Shown piece after piece: positions 25,386 through 34,016 of a DNA stretch of 64,000 nt. A program made the position numbers and the translations under genes. Origin of the DNA: RGIG3701 sp030530205 (lineage in GTDB: Bacteria > Planctomycetota > Planctomycetia > Pirellulales > Thermoguttaceae); the NCBI GenBank assembly GCA_030530205.1, contig JAUMVK010000001.1, positions 124,001 through 188,000 of the forward strand. The letters are read 5' to 3'. Position 1 is the first letter of the stretch. Every line of letters starts with the position of its first letter. The notes under the pieces were generated by a model. It worked only from the letters and a program-made list of their open reading frames with translations. It was not told the origin of the DNA and ran no database searches.

Positions 25386-26005
25386 TGTTCCTCACGCAGT
25401 TAAAACTTTCGGTCCAGGACGTGACCGACCTTCGTATCAAGGACGATTATGCCGTTCACAAAATCGTTTATTCCTTCTTTCGCAAGGAAGATGGAAACCG
25501 CATTTTGTACGTTGACAAAGGTTTTCGGAAAGAATATCGTGTTTTGTGGATCCTTTCTCAGACTGAACCACAAATTTCGTTCGGTGAGTTTGAAACCCGC
25601 TCCGTTTCCGAGGATTTCCTGAATCACAAACGTTACTCTTTCGAGATACTCCTGAATCCCGTCAGGAAGTCGAAGGAACTGGGGAAGCTGGTGCCGGTCC
25701 GCGCGCCTTCCAAAGAGGAACGAGAAAACGATCCGCAGAAAGACGATTTGCTCGACTGGTTTCGCCAAAAAGCCGGGCAAAACGGTTTTGCGCCCGGACC
25801 TGACCTTCAGTACATAGTCAAACCGGTCCAAATGTTTTCACAAAAGGACCATAAGGAGCAGACGGTGTTTCACAACAAAGTCCAATTTTCCGGCACTCTA
25901 ACCGTCACAGACCCCGAGCGTTTCCGCTCCGCCTTCGAGAACGGGATCGGAAAAGCCAAGGCATTTGGTTTCGGCCTTTTGCAACTCGTTCCCATTTTTG
26001 ACTGA
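25385..26005 (+). CDS. cas6e: CRISPR RNA endonuclease Cas6e (CasE/Cse3)
   Basis: Cas6e cuts pre-crRNA at the base of the repeat hairpin and stays bound to the 3' handle. The 206-residue protein has two ferredoxin-like halves: N-terminal MFLTQLKL and DYAVHKIVYSFF with a candidate catalytic His at residue 25, and the C-terminal glycine-rich loop GIGKAKAFGFGLL near residue 190. The repeats it would process contain CCCCGCGCCAGCGGGG, a stem of the usual I-E kind. The position between cse2 and cas7e differs from the common cse2-cas7-cas5-cas6e order. Confidence 0.93.
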   Translation: MFLTQLKLSVQDVTDLRIKDDYAVHKIVYSFFRKEDGNRILYVDKGFRKEYRVLWILSQTEPQISFGEFETRSVSEDFLNHKRYSFEILLNPVRKSKELGKLVPVRAPSKEERENDPQKDDLLDWFRQKAGQNGFAPGPDLQYIVKPVQMFSQKDHKEQTVFHNKVQFSGTLTVTDPERFRSAFENGIGKAKAFGFGLLQLVPIFD

Positions 26006-26049
26006 CCGTTCAACACAAAATTCAAATCCATTCATGAAAGGATGATCCA

Positions 26050-27249
26050 ATGACCAATAAACTCCAGAACACCCGAATCGAATTCCACATTCTCCAGTCC
26101 TTCCCGGTCTCCTGCCTCAACCGCGACGACGTCGGCTCCCCGAAAAGCGCCATGATCGGCGGCACCCAACGCGCCCGCGTCAGCAGTCAGTGCTGGAAAC
26201 GCGCGATTCGAATGACCTTGGGAAATCCCAAAAATGGAATCGCGGTTCGTACTCGCCTGGCTGACAAATTGATCCAAGAAGAATGTGAAAAACTCGGCGC
26301 AACCCCTGAACAGGCAAAATTCTGTGGCAAACTCACTTTCTGGGCAATGAATCATGGAACAGGAACCAGTCGTAACAGTGAGTTAAAAAAACAAGCTGAA
26401 AAAATGAAAAAAAGCATCAACGAAGAAGAATCGTCAGAGAAAGATCCCGAAAAAATCCCTACAGCTTTCCTGTCTGTTTCAGAAGCGCGGGAAATTGCGA
26501 AATTCTTCCTTGATTATAAGTTTGAATTGCCTAAAGAAGATAATAAAAAAGAAGACAAAAAAGGGGATAAAAAAGACAAGACCAATCAATTTTACGGAAA
26601 TCTCTTCAAAAAATTGGAAGAGATTCATCCAAACACTAGTGATGGTCTGGACATCGCTCTTTTTGGGCGCATGGCAGCTAGTCTTCCCGAGATGAATGTA
26701 GAAGCCGCGGCTTCCTTTGCCCATGCCATCTCGACTCATCGTTCCGTTTCTGAAGTGGAATTCTTTACTGCCGTTGATGACCTGGATAAAAAAGGCACTG
26801 CTCACATGGGAACGCTCGAATTCAATTCCGCGACTTACTACCGCTACATTTCACTCGATTTGGGTCAACTTCTGACCAATCTGGGTGAAGATGCCAATTT
26901 CAACTTGACTCCAGCGATCGAAGCCTTCACCAAGGCCCTTTACATCGCGGTCCCCACTGCTCGTCAAAGTACCATGGCAGCTGGCAAAATTTGGGACTAC
27001 GCCCGGGTTTTGATCCGTAAAGGGCATCGCATTCAGGTGTCATTCGAGGATGCTGTTAAGCCACAAAAGGGCGAATCGATTCTGGCAGCAAGCAAAGCCA
27101 AACTCAAAGAACAGCTTAACTTTATTGAAAAAATCTCCGGCTCGCTCTATGGAAAAATAGCCTCATTCGAATTCGGTGAGACGGACTTTTCCATTGACAA
27201 ACTGATAGCCGCTTTATGTGACAAAGTACGTGAGATCCAGGCCGAGTGA
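26050..27249 (+). CDS. cas7e: Cascade backbone subunit Cas7e (CasC/Cse4)
   Basis: Cas7e binds the crRNA spacer as a six-copy filament. 399 residues contain the typical RIEFHILQSFPVSCLNRDD opening, GGTQRARVSSQCWKRAIR, ALFGRMAASLPEMNVEAAAS and FAHAISTH motifs, GTAHMGTLEFNSATYYRY, and TARQSTMAAG. Compared with enterobacterial Cas7e (about 360) it has a lysine/glutamate-rich stretch around residues 116-185 that is likely an exposed insertion. Start at 26050 follows AAAGGATGATCC. Confidence 0.95.
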   Translation: MTNKLQNTRIEFHILQSFPVSCLNRDDVGSPKSAMIGGTQRARVSSQCWKRAIRMTLGNPKNGIAVRTRLADKLIQEECEKLGATPEQAKFCGKLTFWAMNHGTGTSRNSELKKQAEKMKKSINEEESSEKDPEKIPTAFLSVSEAREIAKFFLDYKFELPKEDNKKEDKKGDKKDKTNQFYGNLFKKLEEIHPNTSDGLDIALFGRMAASLPEMNVEAAASFAHAISTHRSVSEVEFFTAVDDLDKKGTAHMGTLEFNSATYYRYISLDLGQLLTNLGEDANFNLTPAIEAFTKALYIAVPTARQSTMAAGKIWDYARVLIRKGHRIQVSFEDAVKPQKGESILAASKAKLKEQLNFIEKISGSLYGKIASFEFGETDFSIDKLIAALCDKVREIQAE

Positions 27250-27260
27250 GGAGGTTTCCA

Positions 27261-28037
27261 ATGAAATATCTTTTGCTCTGGCTGGAGGGGCCGCTTCAGT
27301 CATGGGGTTACAATTCCCGGTTCGACACTCGGTTGACGTTTGAGTTTCCAACGAAGTCAGGAATTTACGGACTCCTCTTGGCTTCCAGCGGCGATTCTGG
27401 TCCTCAGTGTGAACTGCTTGAACGAATGAAAGATGCCTTTTTCCTGGCCATTTCCTGTGTCCCTCAAGATAAAGATTCTGAAAAATCAGAAGGATACCAA
27501 CTTCGTGACTACCACATGGTCGGAAATGGTTACGATAAAAATAATCTGTGGGAAAATGGTTATATTTTGCGCAAAAGTAAGATTTTGCGCAATAATGAGA
27601 GAGAAATCGCTGATATGCCAAGGCAGACATACAGATACTACCTCCAAAACAAGAAATTCGCCGTGATTCTCGGTCTCGAAGACGAACTGGCCAAAAAATT
27701 TGCCGCGAGTTTACAGGAGCCAGTGTTTGATTTGTACCTCGGTCGAAAGTGCTGCGTCCCAACCAGACCCATTTTTCAGGGGCTTTTTACGTCAGAAACA
27801 GAAGCGCGAAATGCCATGCTGAAATTTTTGGCCGAATATAAGACCGAAGACAAGCAAGAGAAGAAGCTGAAACCTGATAAAATGCTCAGGGAGGTGGATC
27901 AATCCAAAGTGGATTCGCTGTTTCATAGCGTGCTTTTCCTCTCCGACGTCCCGCTCGAGTTCGGCCTGCACAAGCGCTACGCCGACCGCTGCGTCCAGAT
28001 CGTGAAATGCGAGAAAACCGTTTCGGAGGGTTTTTAA
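27261..28037 (+). CDS. cas5e: Cascade subunit Cas5e (CasD)
   Basis: Cas5e caps the crRNA 5' handle. The 258-residue protein begins KYLLLWLEGPLQSWGYNSRF, the classic Cas5 start, followed by RLTFEFPTKSGIYGLLLAS, a central DYHMVGNGYD segment and the LGRKCCVPTRPIF block, which are typical of the family. The start at 27261 is chosen over one 15 nt upstream because GAGGAGG lies 7 nt before it. It is 11 nt after cas7e. Confidence 0.94.
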   Translation: MKYLLLWLEGPLQSWGYNSRFDTRLTFEFPTKSGIYGLLLASSGDSGPQCELLERMKDAFFLAISCVPQDKDSEKSEGYQLRDYHMVGNGYDKNNLWENGYILRKSKILRNNEREIADMPRQTYRYYLQNKKFAVILGLEDELAKKFAASLQEPVFDLYLGRKCCVPTRPIFQGLFTSETEARNAMLKFLAEYKTEDKQEKKLKPDKMLREVDQSKVDSLFHSVLFLSDVPLEFGLHKRYADRCVQIVKCEKTVSEGF

Positions 28038-28095
28038 TAATTTCAACCGAAAGAATCTTTGACAATCAGAACGTTCAAATAAGAACGAAAAATTT

Positions 28096-28962
28096 ATGGG
28101 CCAACCTTTGATCATACGCACGCAGCTTTCTGACATTCCGATGCTGCGTGACCGCTACCCATTTCTGTATTTGGAGCATGGGCGCATGGAGATCGACGAT
28201 TCAAGCGTCAAGTGGATCTCGGCCGACGGGAAGCATTTTCGTCTTCCTGCCGCCGAGATCTCCACGATCCTGCTTGGACCGGGTACCTCCATCACCCATG
28301 AAGCGGTCAAGATCCTCGCCTCCCTGAACGCAACGGTCTGTTGGGTGGGGGACGATTCGCTCATTTTTTACGCCGTGGGTCAGGCTCCGACCGCCAACAC
28401 GTACAACCTGAAAAAGCAGCTCGCCCTGGCCGCCGACCCGGAAAAATCGCTTGCCGTCGCCAAAAAAATGTTCGCCAGCCGCTTCCCCCAGGCGGACATT
28501 CGGGACAAACCCCTGAAAGAGCTCATGGTGATGGAGGGCCAGCGCGTCAAGGCGTGTTACCTTGAACTCGCCGAGAAGTACAAAGTCGGCTGGAAAGGCC
28601 GGGCCTACGTTCCGGGAGAGTTTCAGCTCAGCGACATGACGAACAAACTCATCACTTCGTCCAATGCCGCCCTGTACGCCTTGTGCTCCTCCATCATCTA
28701 TTCCCTTGGCTTCGATCCCCGCGTCGGTTTTATTCATTCCGGCTCGCCTCTGCCCTTCGTTTACGACGTGGCGGACCTCTACAAAGAAGACCTCGTTTTC
28801 GACCTGGCCTTCTCCCTGACAGCCAAAATGTGCGGCGAGTACGACCGGTACAAAGTCCTGGAAGAATTCAAAAACCGTCTTCTCGAGTACGACTTTATGG
28901 GCCGCTGCACCAAAGACGTTCTCGACCTGATGGGCATTAAAAAACAGGGGAAAGAATCATGA
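28096..28962 (+). CDS. cas1: CRISPR integrase Cas1 (type I-E)
   Basis: Cas1 is the catalytic subunit of the spacer integrase. 288 residues have the metal-binding residues of the family: E148 (VMEGQR), H214 (GFIHSG) and D227 (VADLYK), with the His-Asp spacing equal to that of the Escherichia coli protein. SSNAALYALCSSIIYSLGFDP is the usual central helix. The start is 58 nt after cas5e and the end overlaps cas2 by 4 nt. Confidence 0.96.
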   Translation: MGQPLIIRTQLSDIPMLRDRYPFLYLEHGRMEIDDSSVKWISADGKHFRLPAAEISTILLGPGTSITHEAVKILASLNATVCWVGDDSLIFYAVGQAPTANTYNLKKQLALAADPEKSLAVAKKMFASRFPQADIRDKPLKELMVMEGQRVKACYLELAEKYKVGWKGRAYVPGEFQLSDMTNKLITSSNAALYALCSSIIYSLGFDPRVGFIHSGSPLPFVYDVADLYKEDLVFDLAFSLTAKMCGEYDRYKVLEEFKNRLLEYDFMGRCTKDVLDLMGIKKQGKES

Positions 28963-29261
28963 TCGTCATCGTTGCCAACGCACTTCCCGACGCGGTTCGG
29001 GGCAAACTGAAACTCTGGTTCGTGGAGCCCAAGCCGAACGTGTTCGTCTCGGGGATCAAAGACTCTCTGGCGGATCGGGTCGTTGACCTGGTGTTGAAAT
29101 ACACGCCGGAATCGTCGGGACTTTTGGTCTTCAAATCGATCCAGAAACCGCCTTTTTACCGCATCTACGCGCACGGCAGCCCTGCCAAAACACTGGACAT
29201 CATCACGGGTTTCCAGCTCATCCTTGACAAATGGGACCGCCAGCCACCCAAACCGTTTTAA
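28959..29261 (+). CDS. cas2: CRISPR protein Cas2 (type I-E)
   Basis: A 100-residue ferredoxin-like protein of the Cas2e branch: MIVIVANALPDAVRGKLKLW, then VFVSGIKDSLADRV, and the C-terminal GFQLILDKWDR. Together with Cas1 it forms the Cas1-Cas2 integration complex. It overlaps cas1 by 4 nt and is followed by the leader. Confidence 0.95.
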   Translation: MIVIVANALPDAVRGKLKLWFVEPKPNVFVSGIKDSLADRVVDLVLKYTPESSGLLVFKSIQKPPFYRIYAHGSPAKTLDIITGFQLILDKWDRQPPKPF

Positions 29262-29360
29262 TTCCTTAAAGAATAAAATTTCAGAATCATACAAATTTTG
29301 AAACTTTAATTAAAGTCAAGATACAGTGTGCCGATACATCTAACTACACACTATTTTGGT
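29262..29360 (+). promoter_or_regulatory. CRISPR leader
   Basis: About 100 nt of AT-rich DNA between cas2 and the first repeat. It is identified as the leader because it is next to the adaptation genes and because the degenerate repeats are all at the opposite end of the array. No perfect promoter or IHF-type site could be assigned. Confidence 0.7.
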
Positions 29361-31950
29361 GTCTTCCCCGCGCCAGCGGGGGTGTTTCCCCCGCCGGAGC
29401 CGTTCGACCTTGCCGACCTGAGTCTTCCCCGCGCCAGCGGGGGTGTTTCTCGCCTCTTTCAGTTCCGCAAGGACTTTTTGCAGTCTTCCCCGCGCCAGCG
29501 GGGGTGTTTCTTTATCAGAACCGACCCGGAGAAAAACGAAGAAGTCTTCCCCGCGCCAGCGGGGGTGTTTCACTTTAACGGAAGTACAATATGGGATAAA
29601 CTGGGTCTTCCCCGCGCCAGCGGGGGTGTTTCTCATACAACTCTGAATTCGATCCCTATACAATGGTCTTCCCCGCGCCAGCGGGGGTGTTTCCAAAGCC
29701 AGAGGGGATTTTCAAAAAATGCTGGAGTCTTCCCCGCGCCAGCGGGGGTGTTTCTGTGTATTCGTTGGAGATAAGTCACAACGGGAAGTCTTCCCCGCGC
29801 CAGCGGGGGTGTTTCTTAAAAACGATCTCATCGAACAAATGCCCCTCGGTCTTCCCCGCGCCAGCGGGGGTGTTTCTAAACTTCATACTTTTATGAAGGA
29901 TTTGGAAAAGTCTTCCCCGCGCCAGCGGGGGTGTTTCTAGCGTGATCCACCCACGGCTGAATAGCCTTGGGTCTTCCCCGCGCCAGCGGGGGTGTTTCAA
30001 TGTAATCCTCCGATTCTTGATTAAAGCTCATGTCTTCCCCGCGCCAGCGGGGGTGTTTCTAAAGAACCAGGTCACGGAATACACCTTGACGCGTCTTCCC
30101 CGCGCCAGCGGGGGTGTTTCCCACCTGCTAGAGCTCCAACGCCCGAACCGATAGTCTTCCCCGCGCCAGCGGGGGTGTTTCCAGGTTCAAAATCTGCCTC
30201 GAAACCTCCAGCTGGTCTTCCCCGCGCCAGCGGGGGTGTTTCTTCAGACCGGGATTCTGGTTCGTCTGGGTGATAGTCTTCCCCGCGCCAGCGGGGGTGT
30301 TTCCGCTATCTGCGGCGGAACGCTTTCTTCATTCATGTCTTCCCCGCGCCAGCGGGGGTGTTTCTTTATGAATCTGGATGGTATGGTCAACAGAATTGTC
30401 TTCCCCGCGCCAGCGGGGGTGTTTCGAACTTCTCTTTGATCTGGGGTTAATAACATAAGTCTTCCCCGCGCCAGCGGGGGTGTTTCCGCTATGGCAGGCC
30501 AGCGCCTCTCGGTGCACGAGTCTTCCCCGCGCCAGCGGGGGTGTTTCTAAGCTGGATTTACTCAATGCGGTTTTAGGCTTGTCTTCCCCGCGCCAGCGGG
30601 GGTGTTTCTCCAATCATAAACTTCGTGACCAAGTTCATCTAGTCTTCCCCGCGCCAGCGGGGGTGTTTCCATACCAGAATCTTTTGTAAGTTTAGACAGT
30701 AGGTCTTCCCCGCGCCAGCGGGGGTGTTTCTCTCGAATTTAAAAAATACAAAGAAGTTTATTTGTCTTCCCCGCGCCAGCGGGGGTGTTTCCATCGGCAC
30801 GGCGCAGAACCCGATCCAGCTCGAGTCTTCCCCGCGCCAGCGGGGGTGTTTCTGATTGAAAAAATCGAAGTCTGGAAAACAGAAAGTCTTCCCCGCGCCA
30901 GCGGGGGTGTTTCTGATCCGTGTATTCCTTGTGATTTCTTGCATTGGTCTTCCCCGCGCCAGCGGGGGTGTTTCTCAACAGAATCGTGGCGGCGGCAAAT
31001 CGTCTGGGTCTTCCCCGCGCCAGCGGGGGTGTTTCCGCATTCGCCTGACTTCACAATCAGCTTCAAAGGTCTTCCCCGCGCCAGCGGGGGTGTTTCTTTT
31101 TTTCACATTTTATTAAAAAATTTGAAAAAGTCTTCCCCGCGCCAGCGGGGGTGTTTCCGTTTACTTGGCCAAAGACGCCAACCTTTGGAAGTCTTCCCCG
31201 CGCCAGCGGGGGTGTTTCCATTTTGTGCTGGTCTGTGTTGTAGTCAACAGTGTCTTCCCCGCGCCAGCGGGGGTGTTTCTTATCCCTACATCGACCTCGA
31301 TGTTACTGTTGGGTCTTCCCCGCGCCAGCGGGGGTGTTTCCCCAGACTCCACCGGGAGAGTAGGCAGTCGCGTGTCTTCCCCGCGCCAGCGGGGGTGTTT
31401 CTCCCGTTGAGACCATTACCAGTATGCAACGCTTGTCTTCCCCGCGCCAGCGGGGGTGTTTCTTCCTCCGTGGGCTTGAGGGAGGCGCTGCTTCAGTCTT
31501 CCCCGCGCCAGCGGGGGTGTTTCTCTTTTCCACCGGAAATGGCGATATAAGGGCGCGTCTTCCCCGCGCCAGCGGGGGTGTTTCCGTCGGACGGCCGACG
31601 GCGCGGGCGTTCTTTTCGTCTTCCCCGCGCCAGCGGGGGTGTTTCTGTTCCAGAAGAAACCCAGAACGACCTCTATTAGTCTTCCCCGCGCCAGCGGGGG
31701 TGTTTCCGAGTGAAATAGACGATGAAAAAGTGGTCAAGAGTCTTCCCCGCGCCAGCGGGGGTGTTTCCAAATGGAAGGACGAAGAGGCGGAGCAAAGGCT
31801 GTCTTCCCCGCGCCAGCGGGGGTGTTTCCAAAGAACGGGAAGACATTTCGAAGAGCTATCGGTCTTCCCCGCCCAGCGGGGGGTGTTTCTCCGTTGAAAA
31901 GCTGTGGGAAGTACTACCAGAAGTCTTCCCCGTCTTCGCGGGGGTGTTTT
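29361..31950 (+). CRISPR. Type I-E CRISPR array, 43 repeats and 42 spacers
   Basis: Repeats are 28 nt, beginning GTCTTCCCCGCGCCAG and ending GCGGGGGTGTTTC, with an internal stem (CCCCGC/GCGGGG). The period is exactly 61 bp from the first repeat to the last (29361 to 31923), so every spacer is 33 nt. Repeats 1-41 are identical. Repeat 42 (31862) has one base lost and one gained, and repeat 43 (31923) has an altered loop (GTCTTCGCGG) and a final T. The 33-nt spacers begin with T in 23 cases, C in 16, A in 2 and G in 1, which suggests that this base comes from the PAM. No duplicate spacers were noticed. Confidence 0.99.
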
Positions 31951-31971
31951 CGAGGAATTATCTTGAGAAAT

Positions 31972-32862
31972 TTAAACCCCACGCCGTTTCGTGAGGTACT
32001 CGGCAAGCGCTTTGTCGAACGGCATACTCGTGTCGAGCGGGAGGTAATCCACGCCCATTTTCGCACACTCGTCGGCGTATTTCTGGCGGAAAGACTGCAC
32101 CTGACGCTGGTACTCAGCCCGAAAACCATCGGCATCCACGCGCATCATTTCCCGGGATTCAGGCTCCTCCAGTTCCAAAGGTCCGTCGAACGGAAACGTC
32201 ACCTCGGCTTCATCGAGCAGATGGAGCAGAAGCACATCATGGCCCGAAAATTTAAGCCTCCGAAGCGCCTCAAGCACCGGTTCCTCGTCTGTCAGCAAGT
32301 CGCTGATGATCATGACGAGGCTCTGATGCCGAAGCATGGCCGCAGTCTGAGTCAGGGCCTTCGCAATGTCCGTTTTACCGTCCGGAGTAAGGTTGGAAAG
32401 TGTTGAAAGAATCGCCCCGAGCTGCGATGGTCGCGTGCTGGGAGGAATGCTTCGGCCGATCTTCTCGCCAAACGTGATCAACCCGACCGGGTCCCGCTGG
32501 TAAATCATCAGATACGCAAGCGCGGCGGCCAGGCAAATCGCGTAGTCAAATTTGGTCACTTCCTGCCGGAACGTGTAATTCATGGAGGCGCTCTGGTCGA
32601 TGACGAGGTATCCGGTCAGGTTGGTTTCGGCCTGAAATTTCCTCACGTAATACTTGTCGCTTTTGGCGTACACGAGCCAGTCGATGTCCTTCGGGTCGTC
32701 GCCGGGTGTGTATCGCCGATGCTCACTGAACTCAACAGAAAACCCCTGAAACGGGCTGGAGTGCAACCCCTGCAGGAAACCTTTGACGATGAATTTCGCC
32801 TTGAGATCCAGCCTCTTGATCGTCGCGATGACTTCGGGTTTAAGGTACTTTTCGGATGGCAT
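31972..32862 (-). CDS. DUF58 domain protein (von Willebrand A-like), copy 1
   Basis: 296 residues with the DUF58 core: RRYTPGDDPKDIDW, then a vWA-like fold with a MIDAS-type DQSASM, GLITFGEKIGR and VMIISDLLTDEEPV. DUF58 proteins usually sit next to a MoxR ATPase and a DUF4175-like or TPR protein and are thought to act in protein maturation or envelope stress; here no moxR is near. The ATG at 32862 is preferred; the frame also stays open from a TTG at 32880. A degenerate copy of repeat A overlaps the region just upstream of the start. Its end is 21 nt from the last CRISPR repeat. A paralogue is at 59870-60763. Confidence 0.88.
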   Translation of the reverse strand: MPSEKYLKPEVIATIKRLDLKAKFIVKGFLQGLHSSPFQGFSVEFSEHRRYTPGDDPKDIDWLVYAKSDKYYVRKFQAETNLTGYLVIDQSASMNYTFRQEVTKFDYAICLAAALAYLMIYQRDPVGLITFGEKIGRSIPPSTRPSQLGAILSTLSNLTPDGKTDIAKALTQTAAMLRHQSLVMIISDLLTDEEPVLEALRRLKFSGHDVLLLHLLDEAEVTFPFDGPLELEEPESREMMRVDADGFRAEYQRQVQSFRQKYADECAKMGVDYLPLDTSMPFDKALAEYLTKRRGV

Positions 32863-32867
32863 ACGAG

Positions 32868-32888
32868 GATGACGCTTCAAGCGTTGTT
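32868..32888. repeat. Degenerate copy of repeat family A
   Basis: GATGACGCTTCAAGCGTTG resembles the second unit at 53154 (GATGACGCTTCCAGCGTTG) with one change. It sits directly before the DUF58 ATG, so it would be in the mRNA leader. Confidence 0.5.
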
Positions 32889-33015
32889 TCAGTTCTGAAT
32901 TATGAATTTTGGCTTGTCCGGCAACCGCGTACCGGAAAAATATTTAAACCGGACAGGTTCAGTGTATTATGATAAAAACACTAAAACATAACATGAAGAA
33001 AGAGCATATCCACAT

Positions 33016-33294
33016 TTGAATTATACCACAGGCGAGGCATACGTCAATACCGTGTTACAAACATTTCCAGAAAAAAAGATCACAAAATCGAAATCATGGG
33101 TATTCGGAGGACCGATTCGCTCCATTGTCCTGTGTGCGGTTCCAGGAAGGTTTCGTCAGGTTTATGATTTTCGAGATGAAGGATACTCCAAGCTGAAAAT
33201 TTGGTGGTTAAAAGGGGACGGTAAGCTGTTGTCGGATGAACCAGTTTTTCCAAACCCCTACGAGGAAACCAATGTCTTACCATGGTGTGGATGA
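33016..33294 (+). CDS. Possible small hypothetical protein
   Basis: A 92-codon open frame starting at TTG. The sequence (VFGGPIRSIVLCAVPGRF, KLKIWWLKGDGKLL, PNPYEETN) has a plausible amino-acid mix, but no family is recognised, there is no clear ribosome site and the first codons overlap the minus-strand promoter. It could be chance. Apart from this frame the stretch 32863-33314 holds only the promoter and hairpin described here. Confidence 0.25.
   Translation: MNYTTGEAYVNTVLQTFPEKKITKSKSWVFGGPIRSIVLCAVPGRFRQVYDFRDEGYSKLKIWWLKGDGKLLSDEPVFPNPYEETNVLPWCG
33020..33047 (-). promoter_or_regulatory. Sigma-70 promoter of the DUF58 gene
   Basis: On the minus strand: TTGACG (33047-33042), 16-nt spacer, TATAAT (33025-33020) preceded by TGTGG, so an extended -10. 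The leader to the ATG would be about 150 nt and includes a possible hairpin (TGTCCGG 32915-32921 with CCGGACA 32949-32955). Confidence 0.65.
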
Positions 33295-33314
33295 AGAAAC
33301 TATTTGGGGCAAAA

Positions 33315-33491
33315 CTAAGAACATACTTTCCAAATAATGAATGTAATAATTGCCCATGCGACAACAATGGCGAAACATCCACAGCAACAGCCAGGTTTTT
33401 TTCTATCCACCTCCGATTCGTAAGGATTATACACGATATTGTCATTTACAACATAACAATAATAAATCAAATGTGAAAGGGCTAAAAACAT
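33315..33491 (-). CDS. Small membrane protein with NPYES and CCCGC motif
   Basis: 58 residues from the ATG at 33491. The second half is convincing: IVYNPYESEVDRKKPGCCCG followed by one membrane segment (FAIVVAWAIITFIIW). Short planctomycete membrane proteins commonly have 'NPYxSP' followed by Lys/Pro and a Cys/Gly-rich turn before a membrane helix, so this looks real. A GTG start just before YNPYES would give 39 residues. The 5' end overlaps the start of the phage-like gene on the other strand by 2 nt. Function unknown. Confidence 0.45.
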   Translation of the reverse strand: MFLALSHLIYYCYVVNDNIVYNPYESEVDRKKPGCCCGCFAIVVAWAIITFIIWKVCS

Positions 33492-33855
33492 GGCTGGCTC
33501 CCGTCGCGCTGCTGAAATGAGTCTTGAGTTAAATGCAGTTGACAATGTTTCCGAAACGACCACCAAAGTCGAAAAGCGGCTATCCCAATATCAAAAAGCA
33601 TGTGAAAAAGTACAAAAACTTGGTTCTGGGTTTATCGATACTATCGGCAATCGTTTTTCAAGCTTTTCAGTCGCATTTACCAATTCCATTTTATTTATCC
33701 AGGATCAGATTGTCAAGCCCCTTGCTTCTATGATTTCCAACTTTTCTCAGGCTGGTTTTCAGCTTGAGAAAATGGCCCGCTGCGCACACCTTACTGTTGA
33801 GCAATTAGGAGCCTTGAGTTTTGCAGCTGAACAGACTGGAATCCTGATTTCCTGA
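33490..33855 (+). pseudogene. Truncated phage tail tape-measure protein, N-terminal fragment
   Basis: 121 codons. The first 90 are a helical, heptad-like region (SLELNAVDNVSETTTKVEKR), and the end FSQAGFQLEKMARCAHLTVE and QLGALSFAAEQTG matches the well-known tape-measure segment 'F..aGdqLdKMs.rtGlsveaLsELgfAAeqsGa'. Tape-measure proteins are normally over 600 residues; here a TGA follows directly after GILIS, and nothing similar follows. This looks like a remnant of a prophage or a transferred fragment beside the CRISPR locus. AAAGGG before the ATG means that it may still be translated. No other phage gene was seen nearby. Confidence 0.65.
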
Positions 33856-33902
33856 CAATTTCAGCTACTTACCTATAATCTGACCTATGAAAATTACAAA
33901 AT

Positions 33903-33935
33903 CCGTTTCACCACGTAAAACACGTTGTGAAACGG
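33903..33935 (-). terminator. Hairpin terminator of the trigger-factor-like gene
   Basis: CCGTTTCAC (33903-33911) pairs with GTGAAACGG (33927-33935), with an inner CACGT/ACGT(T)G extension. On the minus strand it is followed by ATTTTGTAATTTT, so it can end transcription of the gene that stops at 34017. Confidence 0.6.
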
Positions 33936-34016
33936 ACCTTTATCAGCCCGGGAGGCATCGTCAGCGTATTGCTGGATTTTGAGATGGCGCCGGAAGTGTT
34001 GCTCTGGAAAGAAAGA

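Noticed and set aside
20646..29261. A novel CRISPR type or accessory defence gene in the cas operon
   Set aside because: All eight genes match known type I-E components with intact motifs, and no additional gene fits in the spacers.
29328..31994. Many open frames with repeated VFPAPAGVF, LPRASGGVS or SSPRQRGCF units
   Set aside because: They are translations of the CRISPR repeats in three frames on both strands (61-bp period shifts the frame each time), not proteins.
33080..33445. 121-codon minus-strand frame near the phage stub
   Set aside because: It overlaps the better small membrane protein in another frame and has no family-like sequence.
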